This document shows positions 45,101 through 55,903 of a stretch of 64,000 nt of DNA, piece by piece. A program made the translations under genes and the position numbers. The stretch is from NCBI RefSeq assembly GCF_905171765.1, contig NC_053397.1, forward strand, positions 116,639,295 to 116,703,294, written 5' to 3'. Within the stretch, counting starts at the first letter, position 1. Every line of letters starts with the position of its first letter. This stretch comes from Bufo bufo (Eukaryota > Chordata > Amphibia > Anura > Bufonidae). Under the pieces are notes generated by a model. That model did not search any database, was not told the origin of the DNA, and was given only the letters and a program-made list of their open reading frames with translations.

Positions 45101-45607
45101 CTGAGAGCATTCCCAAATGTCACAGGGGAACAAGTGGAAGCCCAAGACGTAGGCAGAGGAAGAGCAAGAGGTCGCCAACGCAGCTGTGTCACGGCCAGCT
45201 CCTCTGAGGGCAGGGTTAGCATGGCAGAGATGTGGAAAAGTTTTGTCACCACGCCACAGCTAACTGCACCACCACCTGATACGGAACGTGGTAGCAGGAG
45301 GCAACATTTCACTAACATGGTGGAACAGTACGTGTGCACACCCCTCCACGTACTGACTGATGGTTCGGCCCCATTCAACTTCTGGGTCTCCAAATTGTCC
45401 ACGTGGCCAGAGCTAGCCTTTTATGCCTTGGAGGTGCTGGCCTGCCCGGCAGCCAGCGTTTTGACTGAACGTGTATTCAGCATGGCAGGGGGCGTCATTA
45501 CAGACAAACGCAGCCGCCTGTCTACAGCCAATGTGGACAAGCTGACGTTCATAAAAATGAACCAGGCATGGATCCCACAAGACCTGTCCATCCCTTGTGC
45601 AGATTAG
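42178..45607 (+). pseudogene. hAT transposase with BED finger (slightly damaged)
   Basis: Hermes/Tam3-type transposase. A Gly/Arg-rich N-terminus starts at 42178 (MRKTSSKGRGRGHGRSG); a frameshift occurs near 42650; the frame then holds FPDDEDMGIPPQ.. up to a TAG at 43019-43021 and a TGA just before 43058. From there 849 codons are open: BED zinc finger (CTLCHQSL..HLHAKHEL), catalytic region with HLTTDTRTS (first Asp), LVVCDNGRN (second Asp), the CLAHVLNLVV and PTRWNSTLHM motifs, two acidic inserts (about residues 505-520 and 560-575), and the dimerisation domain (APFNFWVSKLSTWPELAFYA, TERVFSMAGGVITD) carrying the catalytic Glu. The two stops fall in the BED finger, so the protein is probably not made whole. 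Confidence 0.88.
44578..44630 (+). repeat. GAG-triplet run in the transposase
   Basis: Nearly pure GAGGAGGAG encoding about 13 Glu, in frame. Such runs expand and contract readily. Confidence 0.85.
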
Positions 45608-46163
45608 ACATTAACTATCTCCCCTTAACAATATATTATTGTACTCCAGGGCACTTCCTCATTCAATCCTATTTTTATTTTCATTTTACCATTATATTGC
45701 GGGGCAACCCAAAGTTGAATGAACCTCTCCTCTGTCTGGGTGCCGGGGCCTAAAAATATCTGACAGTGGCCTGTTCCAGTGGTGGGTGACATGAAGCCTG
45801 ATTCTCTGCTATGACATGAAGACTGATTCTCTGCTGACATGAAGCCAGATTCTTTGCTATGGGACCTCTCTCCAATTGATATTTGTTAATTTTTATTTAT
45901 TTAATTTTTATTTTTATTCATTTCCCTATCCACATTTGTTTGCAGGGGATTTAACTACATTTTGCTGCCTTTTGCAGCCTCTAGCCCTTTCCTGGGCTGT
46001 TTTACAGCCTTTTTAGTGCCGAAAAGTTCGGGTCCCCATTGACTTCAATGGGGTTCGGGTTCGGGACGAAGTTCGGGTTGGGTTCGGATCCCGAACCCGA
46101 ACATTTCCGGGAAGTTCGGCCGAACTTCTGGAACCCGAACATCCAGGTGTTCGCTCAACTCTA

Positions 46164-46171
46164 CTGTTCAA
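46164..46171 (+). repeat. Right 8-bp target duplication of the hAT element
   Basis: CTGTTCAA, identical to 40746-40753. Confidence 0.85.
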
Positions 46172-46560
46172 TACTGGGTGGAGCCTGAATACAGATTCTA
46201 CAGGACCTTTGACAATCTACCCTAGCTCAGCACAGGGCTTTACATCCTTTATTGTATGTCCTGGGGAGTGATATATTGAGCATGCATGGGGCTTCCCATT
46301 CCAGCTGGTAGTCTGTAAGGATGGGAAAAGGCATGAGGTGAGAGATCCTGACAACCTGCCTGAGTTCATATTAGGACTTGGACTTTCTCCTGTCTCTCTA
46401 CCAGATTGAAGACCCATTCCACTTCTTATGCAATGCCCAGCCTTCTGTAGATCCTGTGCACTGCAGGGCTCCCTTGCTGCAGATCTATTGGGAGTGAAAT
46501 TGGGACTGGGCACTTCTCTGTTGCTATTTGGTCCTATGTAACGATCTAGTCTGCAACTCA
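46172..46560 (+). pseudogene. L1/Tx1-like ORF1 remnant, right part
   Basis: It resumes with YWVEPEYRFYRTFDNLP and, in a shifted frame, GFPFQLVVCKDGKRHEVRDP followed by LPEFILGLGLS, similar in style to the C-terminal domain of L1 ORF1 proteins. A stop follows SLPD. Together with 39911-40753 it brackets the hAT insertion. Confidence 0.5.
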
Positions 46561-47317
46561 TTTATCTCCTCACTACTTATAGCCTGGGTTAACCAGAGGA
46601 CAGAGTCAATAATATTACCCATCCCTTTTGGTAGTTTCTCAGGCTCCAAGTTTTGTTGCTATATTTAAGCTTACCAAATACTATATTTAAGCTTACCATG
46701 TACTAGGACTATACTCCCTTCTATATTCAACCTATTAATGCAAAAGAGGGGGCCATTTAATATACCATAAAACTTAACGCAATGTCAATGGGGGTAAGGT
46801 AGGATCATACAGAGATATACAATCTGTCCCTACCATACCCTGTCAAGTCTATTATTCCCTAATAACCTCCTAAATACAGAGTCATCACCCTGATCGTTTT
46901 CAATGTATTGTACATTTTTGTCTATTTTTTAGATATGATTAGACTAAAAGTTACGTTTTATGGTATAATAAATGGCCCCCTCTTTTGCATTAATATGTTT
47001 AAGCTTAGCCGAGTGGCAGCTTCTTTTTATCTGCTATTGTTATTCAGTCCTCACCTAGGGGAACGTCGGTTACTGTTTAGTTTCTCCATTAGGGTGGTAT
47101 ATTACTGTTGGGGTTAGTTCCCTTGCAGTTGCGGAGTCTTTCTATAAGTACTCCATTATAGTATTACTTAAAAGGGGTTTCAGAGATTTTAATACTAATG
47201 ACCTATTCTCAGGATAGGTCATCAGTATCTGATCGGTGAGCTATCCAGTTATGTGATCTAAACACTATACATTTTGGTTACACAGCTCATGTACGTATCA
47301 ATTGCTCCTTGATTTGC
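46561..47317. other. Intron with a short inverted-repeat element
   Basis: The segment 46733-46997 has arms of about 45 bp beginning ATTAATGCAAAAGAGGGGGC that are inverted copies, making a 265-bp MITE-like unit. At 47165-47250, ATGACCTATTCTCAGGATAG with GATCGGTG looks like a fragment of a common dispersed frog repeat. No gene. Confidence 0.5.
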
Positions 47318-47909
47318 TTAAAGGGAATGTGTTATCAGAAATATATTAAATGTTTAACATTTTTTAAGAATTTTTTTTACGATGTTTTTAATTTTCCATT
47401 TATTCCATATATTTAAACAAAAAAGATAAAATCCTGTAGTTTTCACACTGGCCACTATGTCCAATTGGTATCACTTCTTGGTTTGTACAGATTACTTTAC
47501 TGCAGTTAACTCATTCTAATCCTGCCTGTAATTATATAATCTCTATGTATAGATAAGACAGGATCCACCATTCACAATGGGTGACTGTCAGAGCTCATCT
47601 CTTTTTTCCTTGTACAATGACTTCTGCACATGTAACAGAGCATGCCAAGACTCTCCCATATAAGTTAATAGGGTCTCCTCCTGGCCATTGTGTCTATGGC
47701 CCATAGGGCTGCAGTAAAGCAGTTTTCTTAAAGCTTTCTAAAGGAACATCTCAGGCAAGACTGGAGCCCCCATAATCATGTTCAGGAAATAGAATTAAAA
47801 AAAAACTACAATCAGAAAATAAAAAACAGATTAGAAAAAAATGATATACTGTATGCTACTATCTGATTTTAACTGGCAGATACAATTTTTGGTGGCACAT
47901 TTCCTTTAA
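47318..47909. mobile_element. TTAA-flanked MITE (piggyBac-like)
   Basis: TTAA at 47318-47321 and 47906-47909 with inverted ends TTAAAGGGAATGTG and TTAAAGGAAATGTG. A 592-bp non-coding element. A similar start (TTTAAAGGAAATCTGTCACC) occurs at 10830 in the Helitron. Confidence 0.6.
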
Positions 47910-48539
47910 CTCATATCAAGCACCATATTTACAGAAATAGGAGAGTGATATGGATGTCCCCTTCTCTGGTCCTGAGGTCCTAAAAATGTGCATCTCTGCA
48001 ATGGCATTTCTTTGGCATCCCAGGTGAAGAAGAATTTAAAAATATTATTGCGTTGGTATTATTGCCTGGTAGTTGTACATTAAATGGACCCATCAGTTCC
48101 CAAGATTTGTTGGGGATGTGGGCTGTCCTAGCATCAAAGACTTCTGGGGTCACATCTTACACTTGTATAAGAAGTTCTCTTGGAAATGTATCCCTAACAC
48201 CACTATGTGCACCACTCCAATCTTATCCCTAATATGTGGGAGCTTGGCTCAAGTTAAAAAGAACATCCTTTGCCATCTTCCTACAGCCTTCCTTGTTTGA
48301 TTTGGTTATCTTTGTCTACTTTTAGGACTTGTGTAAAAATCTAAAGTGAAAATCTAATGTAGTTTTATGTCAACTTTCTAAGGGTTCATTTATTAAACAG
48401 AAATATGCCCAAATTAGGGGTATTTCTGGCATAGATTGCAGCGCAAAGGTCTAAAAAAGGGGCGTGGCGTGGAAGTTTTAGGCGCCTGTTTATGGTGTAG
48501 AAAATGGTCTAAATGTAAGACAGCTACAAAGTTGTCTTA
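47910..48539. other. Intron with a Tc1 end fragment and an older MITE
   Basis: 48300-48388 (CTTTGTCTACTTTTAGGACT and onward) matches the terminal region of the Tc1 family of remnant A in inverse orientation. 48389-48539 plus 49006-49090 (GGCGCCTG..; GACGCCTGCGCC) look like two halves of an older MITE split by the Harbinger-like element. No gene. Confidence 0.4.
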
Positions 48540-49005
48540 GGCTACTTTCACACTAGCGTTTTTGCTGGATCCGGCAGGGTTCAGCAAAAACGCTTCCGTT
48601 ACTGACAATACAACTATCTGCATCCATTATGAACGTAAACTGTTTTATTATCTTTAACAAACCCAAGACAGAGCCGTCATTAACTCCATTGAAAGTCAAT
48701 GGGGAACGGATCAGTTTTCTATTGTGTCAGAATGTCAGAGAAAACGTATCCGCCCCCATTGACTTGCATTGTGGGTCATGACGGATCCGTCTTGCTCCGC
48801 ATCCCAGGACGGAACGCAAACCACAGCATGGTGTGGTTTGCTCTCCGGTATGAGAACGGAACGGAATGCCGAATTCGTTCTGTTCAGTTACGTTTTGTCC
48901 CCATTGACAATGAATGGGGACAAAATGGAAGCGTTTCTTTCCGCTATTGAGACCCTATAACGGGTCTCAATACCGGAAAATATTAATGCTAGTGTGAAAG
49001 TAGCC
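48540..49005. mobile_element. Harbinger-like MITE
   Basis: Inverted ends GGCTACTTTCACACTAGC on both sides, flanked by TTA (48537-48539 and 49006-49008), the 3-bp target duplication expected for PIF/Harbinger. 466 bp, no transposase. Confidence 0.7.
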
Positions 49006-49250
49006 TTACAATTAGAAGCGCAATGTATCCGCCAAAGTTATGAAGACGCCTGCGCCTACAAAATATTGAAAGGCGATGGAGAAATGACAATTTCTAAGAT
49101 CTAAGGGTAACTGAAGGGCATTTGTGTCCTGCCATATGTTTGCATATTTTAGGAACATTTCCAGCACTTACATGCTATATAGGCTGATATATAAATTGTA
49201 GTATAGTGAAAGTGACATCTATTTGTACATGTTAACAGTGCTATGGCATT

Positions 49251-49256
49251 ACTTAC
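49251..49256 (-). promoter_or_regulatory. 5' splice site of the 44.9-kb intron
   Basis: Minus strand CAG|GTAAGT, a consensus donor. Confidence 0.75.
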
Positions 49257-49349
49257 CTGCAGTTGTTCATTTTGACTTTTCAATAGCATATCCTGTAGTT
49301 TAGCAATAGTGTCATTGTGCTCATCTATTATTTGGTATAGTTCCATAAC
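49257..49349 (-). CDS. PDE4DIP: Upstream coiled-coil exon of the myomegalin-like gene
   Basis: A 93-bp internal exon (31 codons, phase 0 at both ends) bounded by ATTCTAG on its 5' side and CAG|GTAAGT on its 3' side. It encodes VMELYQIIDEHNDTIAKLQD followed by MLLKSQNEQLQ, a coiled-coil segment. I recall human myomegalin having ELYRVIEGQNDTMAKLREML and SQLGQL immediately before the region encoded by the exon at 4159-4353, so order, strand and phase all agree. No alternative reading frame is plausible. CDK5RAP2 is the alternative identity. Further upstream exons must lie beyond 49.35 kb; none was recognised in this window. Confidence 0.7.
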
Positions 49350-49640
49350 CTAGAATTGAATGTGAAATCCCTGTTACACCAATTATACTAAAGCAAACAC
49401 AGTTTTGTCATACAGTACAAGATTAGAAAATATTAGTAGCTGAATTTTTTTTAGACAACTTTACCCTGTTACTAGGCATAACAAAAAAAGAATCTGCTAT
49501 CTGCTATATCAAAAATAATCTGATATAAAATGTGTCTGATGTAAAAGCAGGTATGCTACGAATTATGGCTTGCTTTCACTAATATGCAATTTGTATCACA
49601 AAGCGGTTCATTTAAACAGACTAATTCACCCAGATCATCC
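49350..49640. other. Intron, nothing recognised
   Basis: AT-rich, no open frame or repeat end of note. Confidence 0.3.
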
Positions 49641-49829
49641 CTATTATATCAGGCACATAGCCTGGTAGGGATGATCCTGCAGTTTGAAAGGATACCGTCC
49701 TCCTCACTTTCGGCACCACGGTTGTAGATAAAATTGTATGGCAGGCAATTTCGAGCACCAGGAGTCAGGCTTTTTCAATACGAGCACCGCTATGCGACAC
49801 CAACCGACAACTATTCTGTATACGAACAA

Positions 49830-50697
49830 GTGCAGATCGGAGGAGGCCTCAGTTAAAGTCATCAAGTTTGCAGATGACACCACACTCGTGGGCCTGATTA
49901 GCGACCGCGATGAGCAGGCCTACCGTAAGGAAATCGACAGGGTCAGCAACTGGTGTGGCGTGCACAATCTGGTCCTAAACACCACAAAGACGGTCGAGCT
50001 GGTCATCGACTTCAGGAAAAGAAGGGTAGTTCCCCCCCCGACCTACATTGACGGATCTGAAGTCGCAAGGGTACTCAGTGCCTGCCTCCTAGGCACGACA
50101 ATCTCTGAGGACCTATCCTGGCGTCCCAATATCTCGTCCATCATAAAGAAGGCTCACCAGCGGCTCTACTTCCTTCGACAACTGAAGAAGTTCGGCATGG
50201 CACAGGACCTACTGAAGTCTTTCTACTCCTGCACCATCGAGTCGGTACTGTGCTCGTCTCTTCTGGTTTGGTATGCCGGTTCATCAGCCAGTGACAAGTG
50301 CAAACTACAAAGGGTCATCAGCTCGGCGGAGAGAACTACTCGACTGCCACTACCACCCCTTGACTCTATCTTCTCCAACAGACTGCGCTCCAGGGCTCTG
50401 AAAATATCCAATGACCACTCCTATCCGGGCCATCGTCTCTTCAGACGTCTAAAGTCCGGCCGCAGGGATCAGGCCATCCCTGCAAGGACATCGAGGAGGC
50501 TGAACACTTTCTTCCTAACGGCCGTCAGACTGCTGAACGCACCACGCCCCATCTCCCGCTCATAATCCTTCGCCCCTGATGTGCCCATTGCAGAACCTTA
50601 CACCCCCCCCCAGTACTATGCCTGTACCTATGCCTAACCCAATTCCGAGCACGATCTATTGCGTCGTGTTTGGCGAATAAAGCTGATTCTGATTCAA
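49830..50697 (+). mobile_element. L2-clade LINE, 3' fragment
   Basis: Carries the end of the RT ORF and a 3' end AATAAAGCTGATTCTGATTC, the short TGATTC repeat typical of L2-type elements. It is strongly 5'-truncated. The 5' junction lies within about 49800-49840. Confidence 0.7.
49840..50565 (+). pseudogene. L2-type reverse transcriptase C-terminal part
   Basis: Begins at the RT palm motif KVIKFADDTTLVGLI and runs through LVLNTTKTVELVIDFRKRR, SEDLSWRPNISSIIKKAHQR, LYFLRQLKKFGM and ends HRLFRRLKSGRRDQAI..RRLNTFFLTAVRLLN. It is open to a normal-looking stop. The upstream residues of the same frame derive from the MITE arm, so there is no start and no endonuclease. Confidence 0.85.
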
Positions 50698-50945
50698 CTA
50701 AGCACACCTCCTCTCCTTGACTAGCGCTGTCAATCAATGGGAGAGGTTTGTTTAAGTGACTGTAGGCGCCACATAGTGGTGCTCGTACTGAAAATGCCTG
50801 CTTCCTGGTGCTTGAAATTGCCTGGCAGCAAAGGGATGAAAACATGATTTTATTAAATAACAACCATGCGCCGACATTGAGGAGGAAGGTATCATTTTAA
50901 ACTGCAGTATCACCCCTACCAGGCTATGTGCTTGGTTTAAATGGG

Positions 50946-51809
50946 GTGTTCCAGGTGATAGAGCCTCTTTAGCCTCTTCAGAGACAATTATTTTTATGAT
51001 TGCATTTTACTCATTTTGGGCTAACAATAATTTAGTTCAATTGGTGTTTATTAAAAATATTGAGCCATTCTGTCACAAAGGGTTAACTTTTTGTCTACCT
51101 GTGTGAATCATAATTTCACTTTGTGCCAGTCATCTAATACACCTCATCTCTTAATTACTAAATAAACATAGAGACTTATTTAAGCCACATTCTTACCAGG
51201 AAGATATATAATGAGTGTTTATAAGGTCTGTTTAGTAAATACTTGTATTCACAACAAAACAAAAATATCAGTCAATACTGGGAGAGTATTGATAAATTGA
51301 CAAATGGGTGTGAGCATGGTGAGCATCTTGAATGGATTTCCAGGAGAAAAAATAGAGAAATGACATAAATCAGAATTGATGTTCTACAACTGTTATGTTA
51401 TGGGCAAGGCAAAGGCAGAATAACTAAATGAATTCATTTTCTCACTAAGATATCTTTAGGGTTACAAATTGAGCTCTAACTTAGAATAAACTACATAATT
51501 ATTTCACTAATCTACTATTTGATTGTATGGTAACAATTATATGCTGACACCTACAATACCCAGGGTGACCAGTTACTTGCACCAAAGGGACTCCCCAATA
51601 CCATACCCACATAGTCTCTTGTACATAAGTAAACTCAAAGAAGCCTGCAGTTCCAGCTCCCTACACAGTCTGACACCATCCAATCAGTATTAAAAGTGTC
51701 ATATTGTGCAGGGACACATCCCCAACTAGAAACACCCAATTGGGCTTTTATTGCAGACAACAGTTAATTAATTCATAAACATCTAATAGGAATAACAGAG
51801 GACTGGAAC
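50946..51809. other. Intron, nothing recognised
   Basis: AT-rich DNA with no credible coding segment, splice-flanked exon or defined repeat. Confidence 0.3.
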
Positions 51810-52722
51810 TAGGGATCGACCGATATTGATTTTTTAGGGCCGATAGCCGATAATTTATACTGATATTCTGGAAATTTTCATTTAAAAAAATAAATAAAAT
51901 TCCTACACAAATCTGCTGAAAATGAATATGTTTATTGTTAACGTGTATTTTTATTTTTTTGTAAATCTTTCTTTTTCATTTATACTTAATATTTTTTTTT
52001 ACTAACTTTTAGCCCCCTTAGGGACTAGAACCCTTGTCCTATTCACCCTGATAGATCTCTATCAGGGTGAATAGGAGCTCACACTGTCCCTGCTGCTCTG
52101 TGCTTTGTGCACACAGCAGCATAGAGCTGAACATGGCAGCCAGGGCTTCAGTAGCGTCCTGGCTGCCATGGTAACCGATCGGAGCCCCAGGATTACACAT
52201 CTGGGGCTCCGATCGGAGGAGCAGGGGAGAGGGGATCCTGTGGCCACTGCCACCAATGATTAATACTGGGGGGGGCTTGGGTGGGGGGACGCACTGCGCC
52301 ACCAACGTTTTTAATACTGGGATGGGGGTGGGGGGCGCACTGCGCCACCAATGATTAATACTGGGGGGCTTGGGGGGCGCACTGCGCCACCAATGAAGAG
52401 AAATCTCTCATTAGTCGGCTCCCGAACTCTATGAGCGGTAGCTGCGATCGCGGCACCTAAGGGGTTAACTACCGCAGATCGCAGCTACCGCTCACAGAGG
52501 TCGGGAGCCGGCTATGTGATTCTGCAGCCAGCTCCTGCCTCCTGTATATGAATTAATGAAAGACTCATCTTCATTGGTGGCGCAGTGGCCACAGCCCCGC
52601 CCCTCCTCTTGTCCTCTCTCCTCTAATTGGCGGCAGCGGCAGCAGCAGCACAGGGGGAGGGAGACACTGCTTCCTTCTCCCCTGTGCTGCTGAGGGTAAA
52701 ACCGATAATCGGTCGATCCCTA
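51810..52722. mobile_element. Non-autonomous hAT-type element with 8-bp duplications
   Basis: Ends TAGGGATCGACCGAT (left) and, inverted, TAGGGATCGACCGAT (right); the flanks ACTGGAAC at 51802-51809 and 52723-52730 are identical. Inside are a hairpin (CTATTCACCCTGATAGA), three copies of a GCGCACTGCGCCACCAA-type unit (52290, 52338, 52378) and a long inverted repeat around AGCTGCGATC/GATCGCAGCTACCGCTCA (52440-52500). No transposase. Confidence 0.8.
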
Positions 52723-52730
52723 ACTGGAAC

Positions 52731-54887
52731 AACATTAAGTTTTAAGAAAAGATGCTCCGGAGTTATTACATTATAAACTACAAGAGACATGTCAGGAGAG
52801 GTGACATGTTCTCTGTAAAAAATAAAAAATAAATTAAAAAAATTGATGGAAGAAAGTAGTCAAAAACCTGTGCTGCATAAAAAAAAAGGTACAAAAAAAG
52901 AGATAATGACAGTTATAAAGATAAGGTAAACCTGTAGGATGAAACACACATGTGGGTCTGATCTGAAGGTCGATGCCCTGGTGCGATCATCATGTCCAAT
53001 ACTGGTTGGTGGCTTGTGTATTCCTAGTATATACCTGGCCCAGTGTGGTTTATTTTCAAACTGCTGTGCCATCTTTACCTTATCCTTATAACTTTTATAA
53101 GGATAGGGTAAGGAACCTAGTTTTGACCACCATCAATTATGTTTTTTGTTAAGTTTTAACCTTTTTATTGAGATATTTGTCTGTTAGACACATTGAAGAA
53201 AATTCTAGCACTCCAACGAATAAGAATGCAAATTGTGATTTATTTTTTCAAGTGGCTACAAACATGTTGTTTCGGTTCAAAAGACCTTCATCAAACTATT
53301 GCTGCAGAGAGATAGGAAGCAGATAAGAAGACTAGCGATGCAGTAATGTGTATCAAAACCAAGGAACTTGCTCTTATTATATTGTCTGTTACAATACAGT
53401 TATAAATAAAAGGTTTGATTATAAAACCACATAAAATACAATAATCTTGCCAATTGCATTATAACAGGAATGTTGAACACATTTTGTATTTGATACATTT
53501 GCCGATCCAATAACAAACAAAACTAAAACAACAACAAAAGCATTACATATATGATAATTTTGAATGGTTTTTAATTCTATGGGACTGTTACAGTAGTTCA
53601 TATCATGAATTTACTAAACTGGTCATTATTTATTACAATTACCTAACAAAAAGTGGTCACCATGAAAATGCAGTGCAACCTGTAGGCAGCATGTTATAGA
53701 GTAGCAATTCCTGAGCAGATTCATATATAGTTTCATGGGAAAAGACTCAATGTGACTTGTAATTTGTTCATTTAAATCTCTGCTTCTTTTATGCTTAGAA
53801 GTCATGGCAATGGTCTTTCTGAGTGATTGACACCCTTTCTTGTATGCGTAGTCATGCAGTTTGCGGTCAGTCAATCATGACTCCTAAGCATAAAGAAAAC
53901 TAAACAGAAATAAGTAAATTCCTTGAAATATGATACAGGTCTGATTCTAACGAATTAGTCTGAAAATTTGCTTTGGATCTGAATTGAATCTACCTCAATC
54001 AAAGATGTTCCAGTTGGCCTGAAAATTGGTGTGTAAAAAGAGGAGTAGTGGGGTGCTACATAGTGTGAGGACCATCAGTAAAACAAATGCACAGAAGAGA
54101 GTAAGGCTTACCAGATGAGGTTGTGCATAAGTCAGCACAACACTGCTGAGAACATACAGGCCTGAATAGGGACAGACGCTAACAAGGTGCAGTTCCACAC
54201 CATGGAAAAAAGGATTCTGATACAACTGAGATAAAAGGCAAAAGGGAGATTCCAGAGCGCTCCTCTGGTTGACTAATTTATTTAAAAATAAAGCACAAAA
54301 AGTGCTATGCGTTTTGAAAGTGGACCACTCACCTTCTCAGTCACATCAAACAAACAAATCCACTGAGAATAAATGTATCTGTGTTAGCAGAGTAAAAATG
54401 GCAGCATTCGCCCCATAAGACGCACTGCCTTTCCCCCCCACACACACACTTTTGGGTCTTATGGGGCAAAAAATACGGTAATTGCAAACACCAGATGATT
54501 AATTATAATTCAACATGATCAATGGTTTTGCCCAAAGGGCACCAGAGTGTTCAATTTGAAAATCCAGATGGATTCACGGTTAGTGAGTGGATGAAATCTG
54601 TCCTTAGTTGATTTGGGCAGTACTATCTTATTAAATAAGCCAGCACCTCATCTGCAGACAGCTTTTTCTGGGTGATTGCCCCTCATGAGTGCAGACCAGA
54701 GAGTACTGGCTTAACTGGTTGAGAGGCCTAAGTCAGGATTTAGGGGGTACTATCTCTTCTTGGAGAGAGAACACCTTAATCGTGTGAGGAGACTTATAGG
54801 CCATACATGTTCCTCTGGAATTCTGGGTGGGAAGAAAGGAATGCAAATGAGCACTTAACAAGCTCTGCCTCTGATGCCACCTGATGT
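52731..54887. other. Intron with worn repeats
   Basis: No gene. 53190-53330 (ACATGTTGTTTCGGTTCAAAAG, ACCTTCATCAAACTATTG) and 54245-54350 (GTGCTATGCGTTTTGAAAGT) look like related dispersed frog repeats. An 82-codon minus-strand frame at 53626-53874 lacks splice sites and family features, and I would not call it an exon. Confidence 0.35.
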
Positions 54888-54895
54888 AAGGCAGC

Positions 54896-55179
54896 CAGGG
54901 GCAGATTGGCCATAGACCTTACAGGGAAATGTCCGGTGGGCAGATACCCAGGGGGCCACCTGGGACCTACTCACAGCCAGCCAGTGGAAGTTTTTGGGGA
55001 TGTATTTTGTGTTGGACTGTGTCATTTGTCTCTACTAGGGTGGTATAATGTGCCACAATATAGTATTGCTAGCCCGCCTATTTGTGTTGGCCCTGCTTTC
55101 CATCAATTTGGACCAAACTACAAAACCAGGCCACTTTTAGCATTTTTCAGGGTCAGTTTAAGTTCCCAGTCCGCCCCTG
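54896..55179. mobile_element. 284-bp hAT-type MITE
   Basis: Ends CAGGGGCAGATTGG and, inverted, CAGGGGCGGACTGGG; flanked by the exact 8-bp duplication AAGGCAGC (54888-54895, 55180-55187). Non-coding. Confidence 0.8.
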
Positions 55180-55187
55180 AAGGCAGC

Positions 55188-55401
55188 TATCCTATAAGTA
55201 AATTTTCGGCCCTTTAAATAACTCTGATATTAAATAAGCAAGCACCTCATCTGCAGACAGCTTGTTAAGAGCTCATTTGCATAAACTGGCTATTCCTGAC
55301 AACCGGGCCCCTGCTGTATTCACCAGCATCACTGTATTCTCTGATGCCCGCGGATTAACACTTTAGATGCTGCAGTTAATGAGACCTCTCTATCTAAAAA
55401 G
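55188..55401. other. Repeat fragment left of Gypsy C
   Basis: AAGCACCTCATCTGCAGACA at 55237 repeats a segment at 54645, on the other side of the MITE. The end AAAAG (55397-55401) is the left target duplication of Gypsy C. Confidence 0.5.
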
Positions 55402-55892
55402 TGTCACGGAACCATGAACCAGACGTACAACAAGAGATAAGTGAAAATAAGAAGGCTTTATTGAAAATAAAGCTGTAAAGCAAAAGTCCAAACGGATGGT
55501 GAAACCGAGCAGAGTCTTTGCGAAGCCAGAGGTCAGGAACCAGAAGGGTAGTCAGACGAAGCCAGGATCAGGAACCAGCAGGGTAGTCAGACGAAGCCAG
55601 GATCAGGAACCAGCAGGGTAGTCAGACGAAACCAGGATCAGGAACCAGCAGGGTAGTCAGACGAAGCCAGGATCAGGAACCAGAAGCAGCAGCAGTCTTA
55701 GAAGCATGTGAACACAAGAGGACCAAGCAAGGAACTGAAGCCACAGACCTCCTATATATATGAGCTAGGCATCCAGCTCCTCCCAGGGGAAGGAGGAGCC
55801 GCAGGGTGGAAGGCTACAAGAAACCCAGAAACCAAGATGGCCGCCAGCACATGTCAAACGAAGGAGAGCAGCAAGCAGGTAAGACCATGACA
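55402..55892 (-). repeat. 3' LTR of Gypsy C
   Basis: Minus strand TGTCATGG...CGTGACA. Contains a TATATATAGG box (about 55752-55761), an AATAAAG signal near 55455 and a 35-bp minisatellite (55525-55690, unit GGAACCAGCAGGGTAGTCAG plus 15 bp, about 4.5 copies). Confidence 0.9.
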
Positions 55893-55903
55893 GTACCTCC
55901 CCC

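Larger units (their letters stand above)
40754..46163 (+). mobile_element. Full-length hAT element
   Basis: Terminal inverted repeats TAGGGATGAGCGAAC (left) and, inverted, TAGAGTTGAGCGAAC (right), flanked by perfect 8-bp duplications CTGTTCAA. At 5410 bp it holds a promoter-like region, 296-bp tandem repeats and a transposase gene with damage at its start. Its 5' region is shared with fragments at 61696-62446 and 1864-2800. Confidence 0.9.
49640..50945. mobile_element. Palindromic MITE split by an L2 LINE
   Basis: The left arm, about 49655-49815 (GCACATAGCCTGGTAGGGAT, CTGCAGTTTGAAA, GGCAATTTCGAGCACCAGGA), is answered by its reverse complement at about 50760-50935. The LINE lies in the loop. 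Confidence 0.65.

Noticed and set aside
53626..53874. 82-codon frame as an upstream exon of the coiled-coil gene
   Set aside because: The flanks lack acceptor and donor signals in the right phase, and the sequence is not coiled-coil-like.
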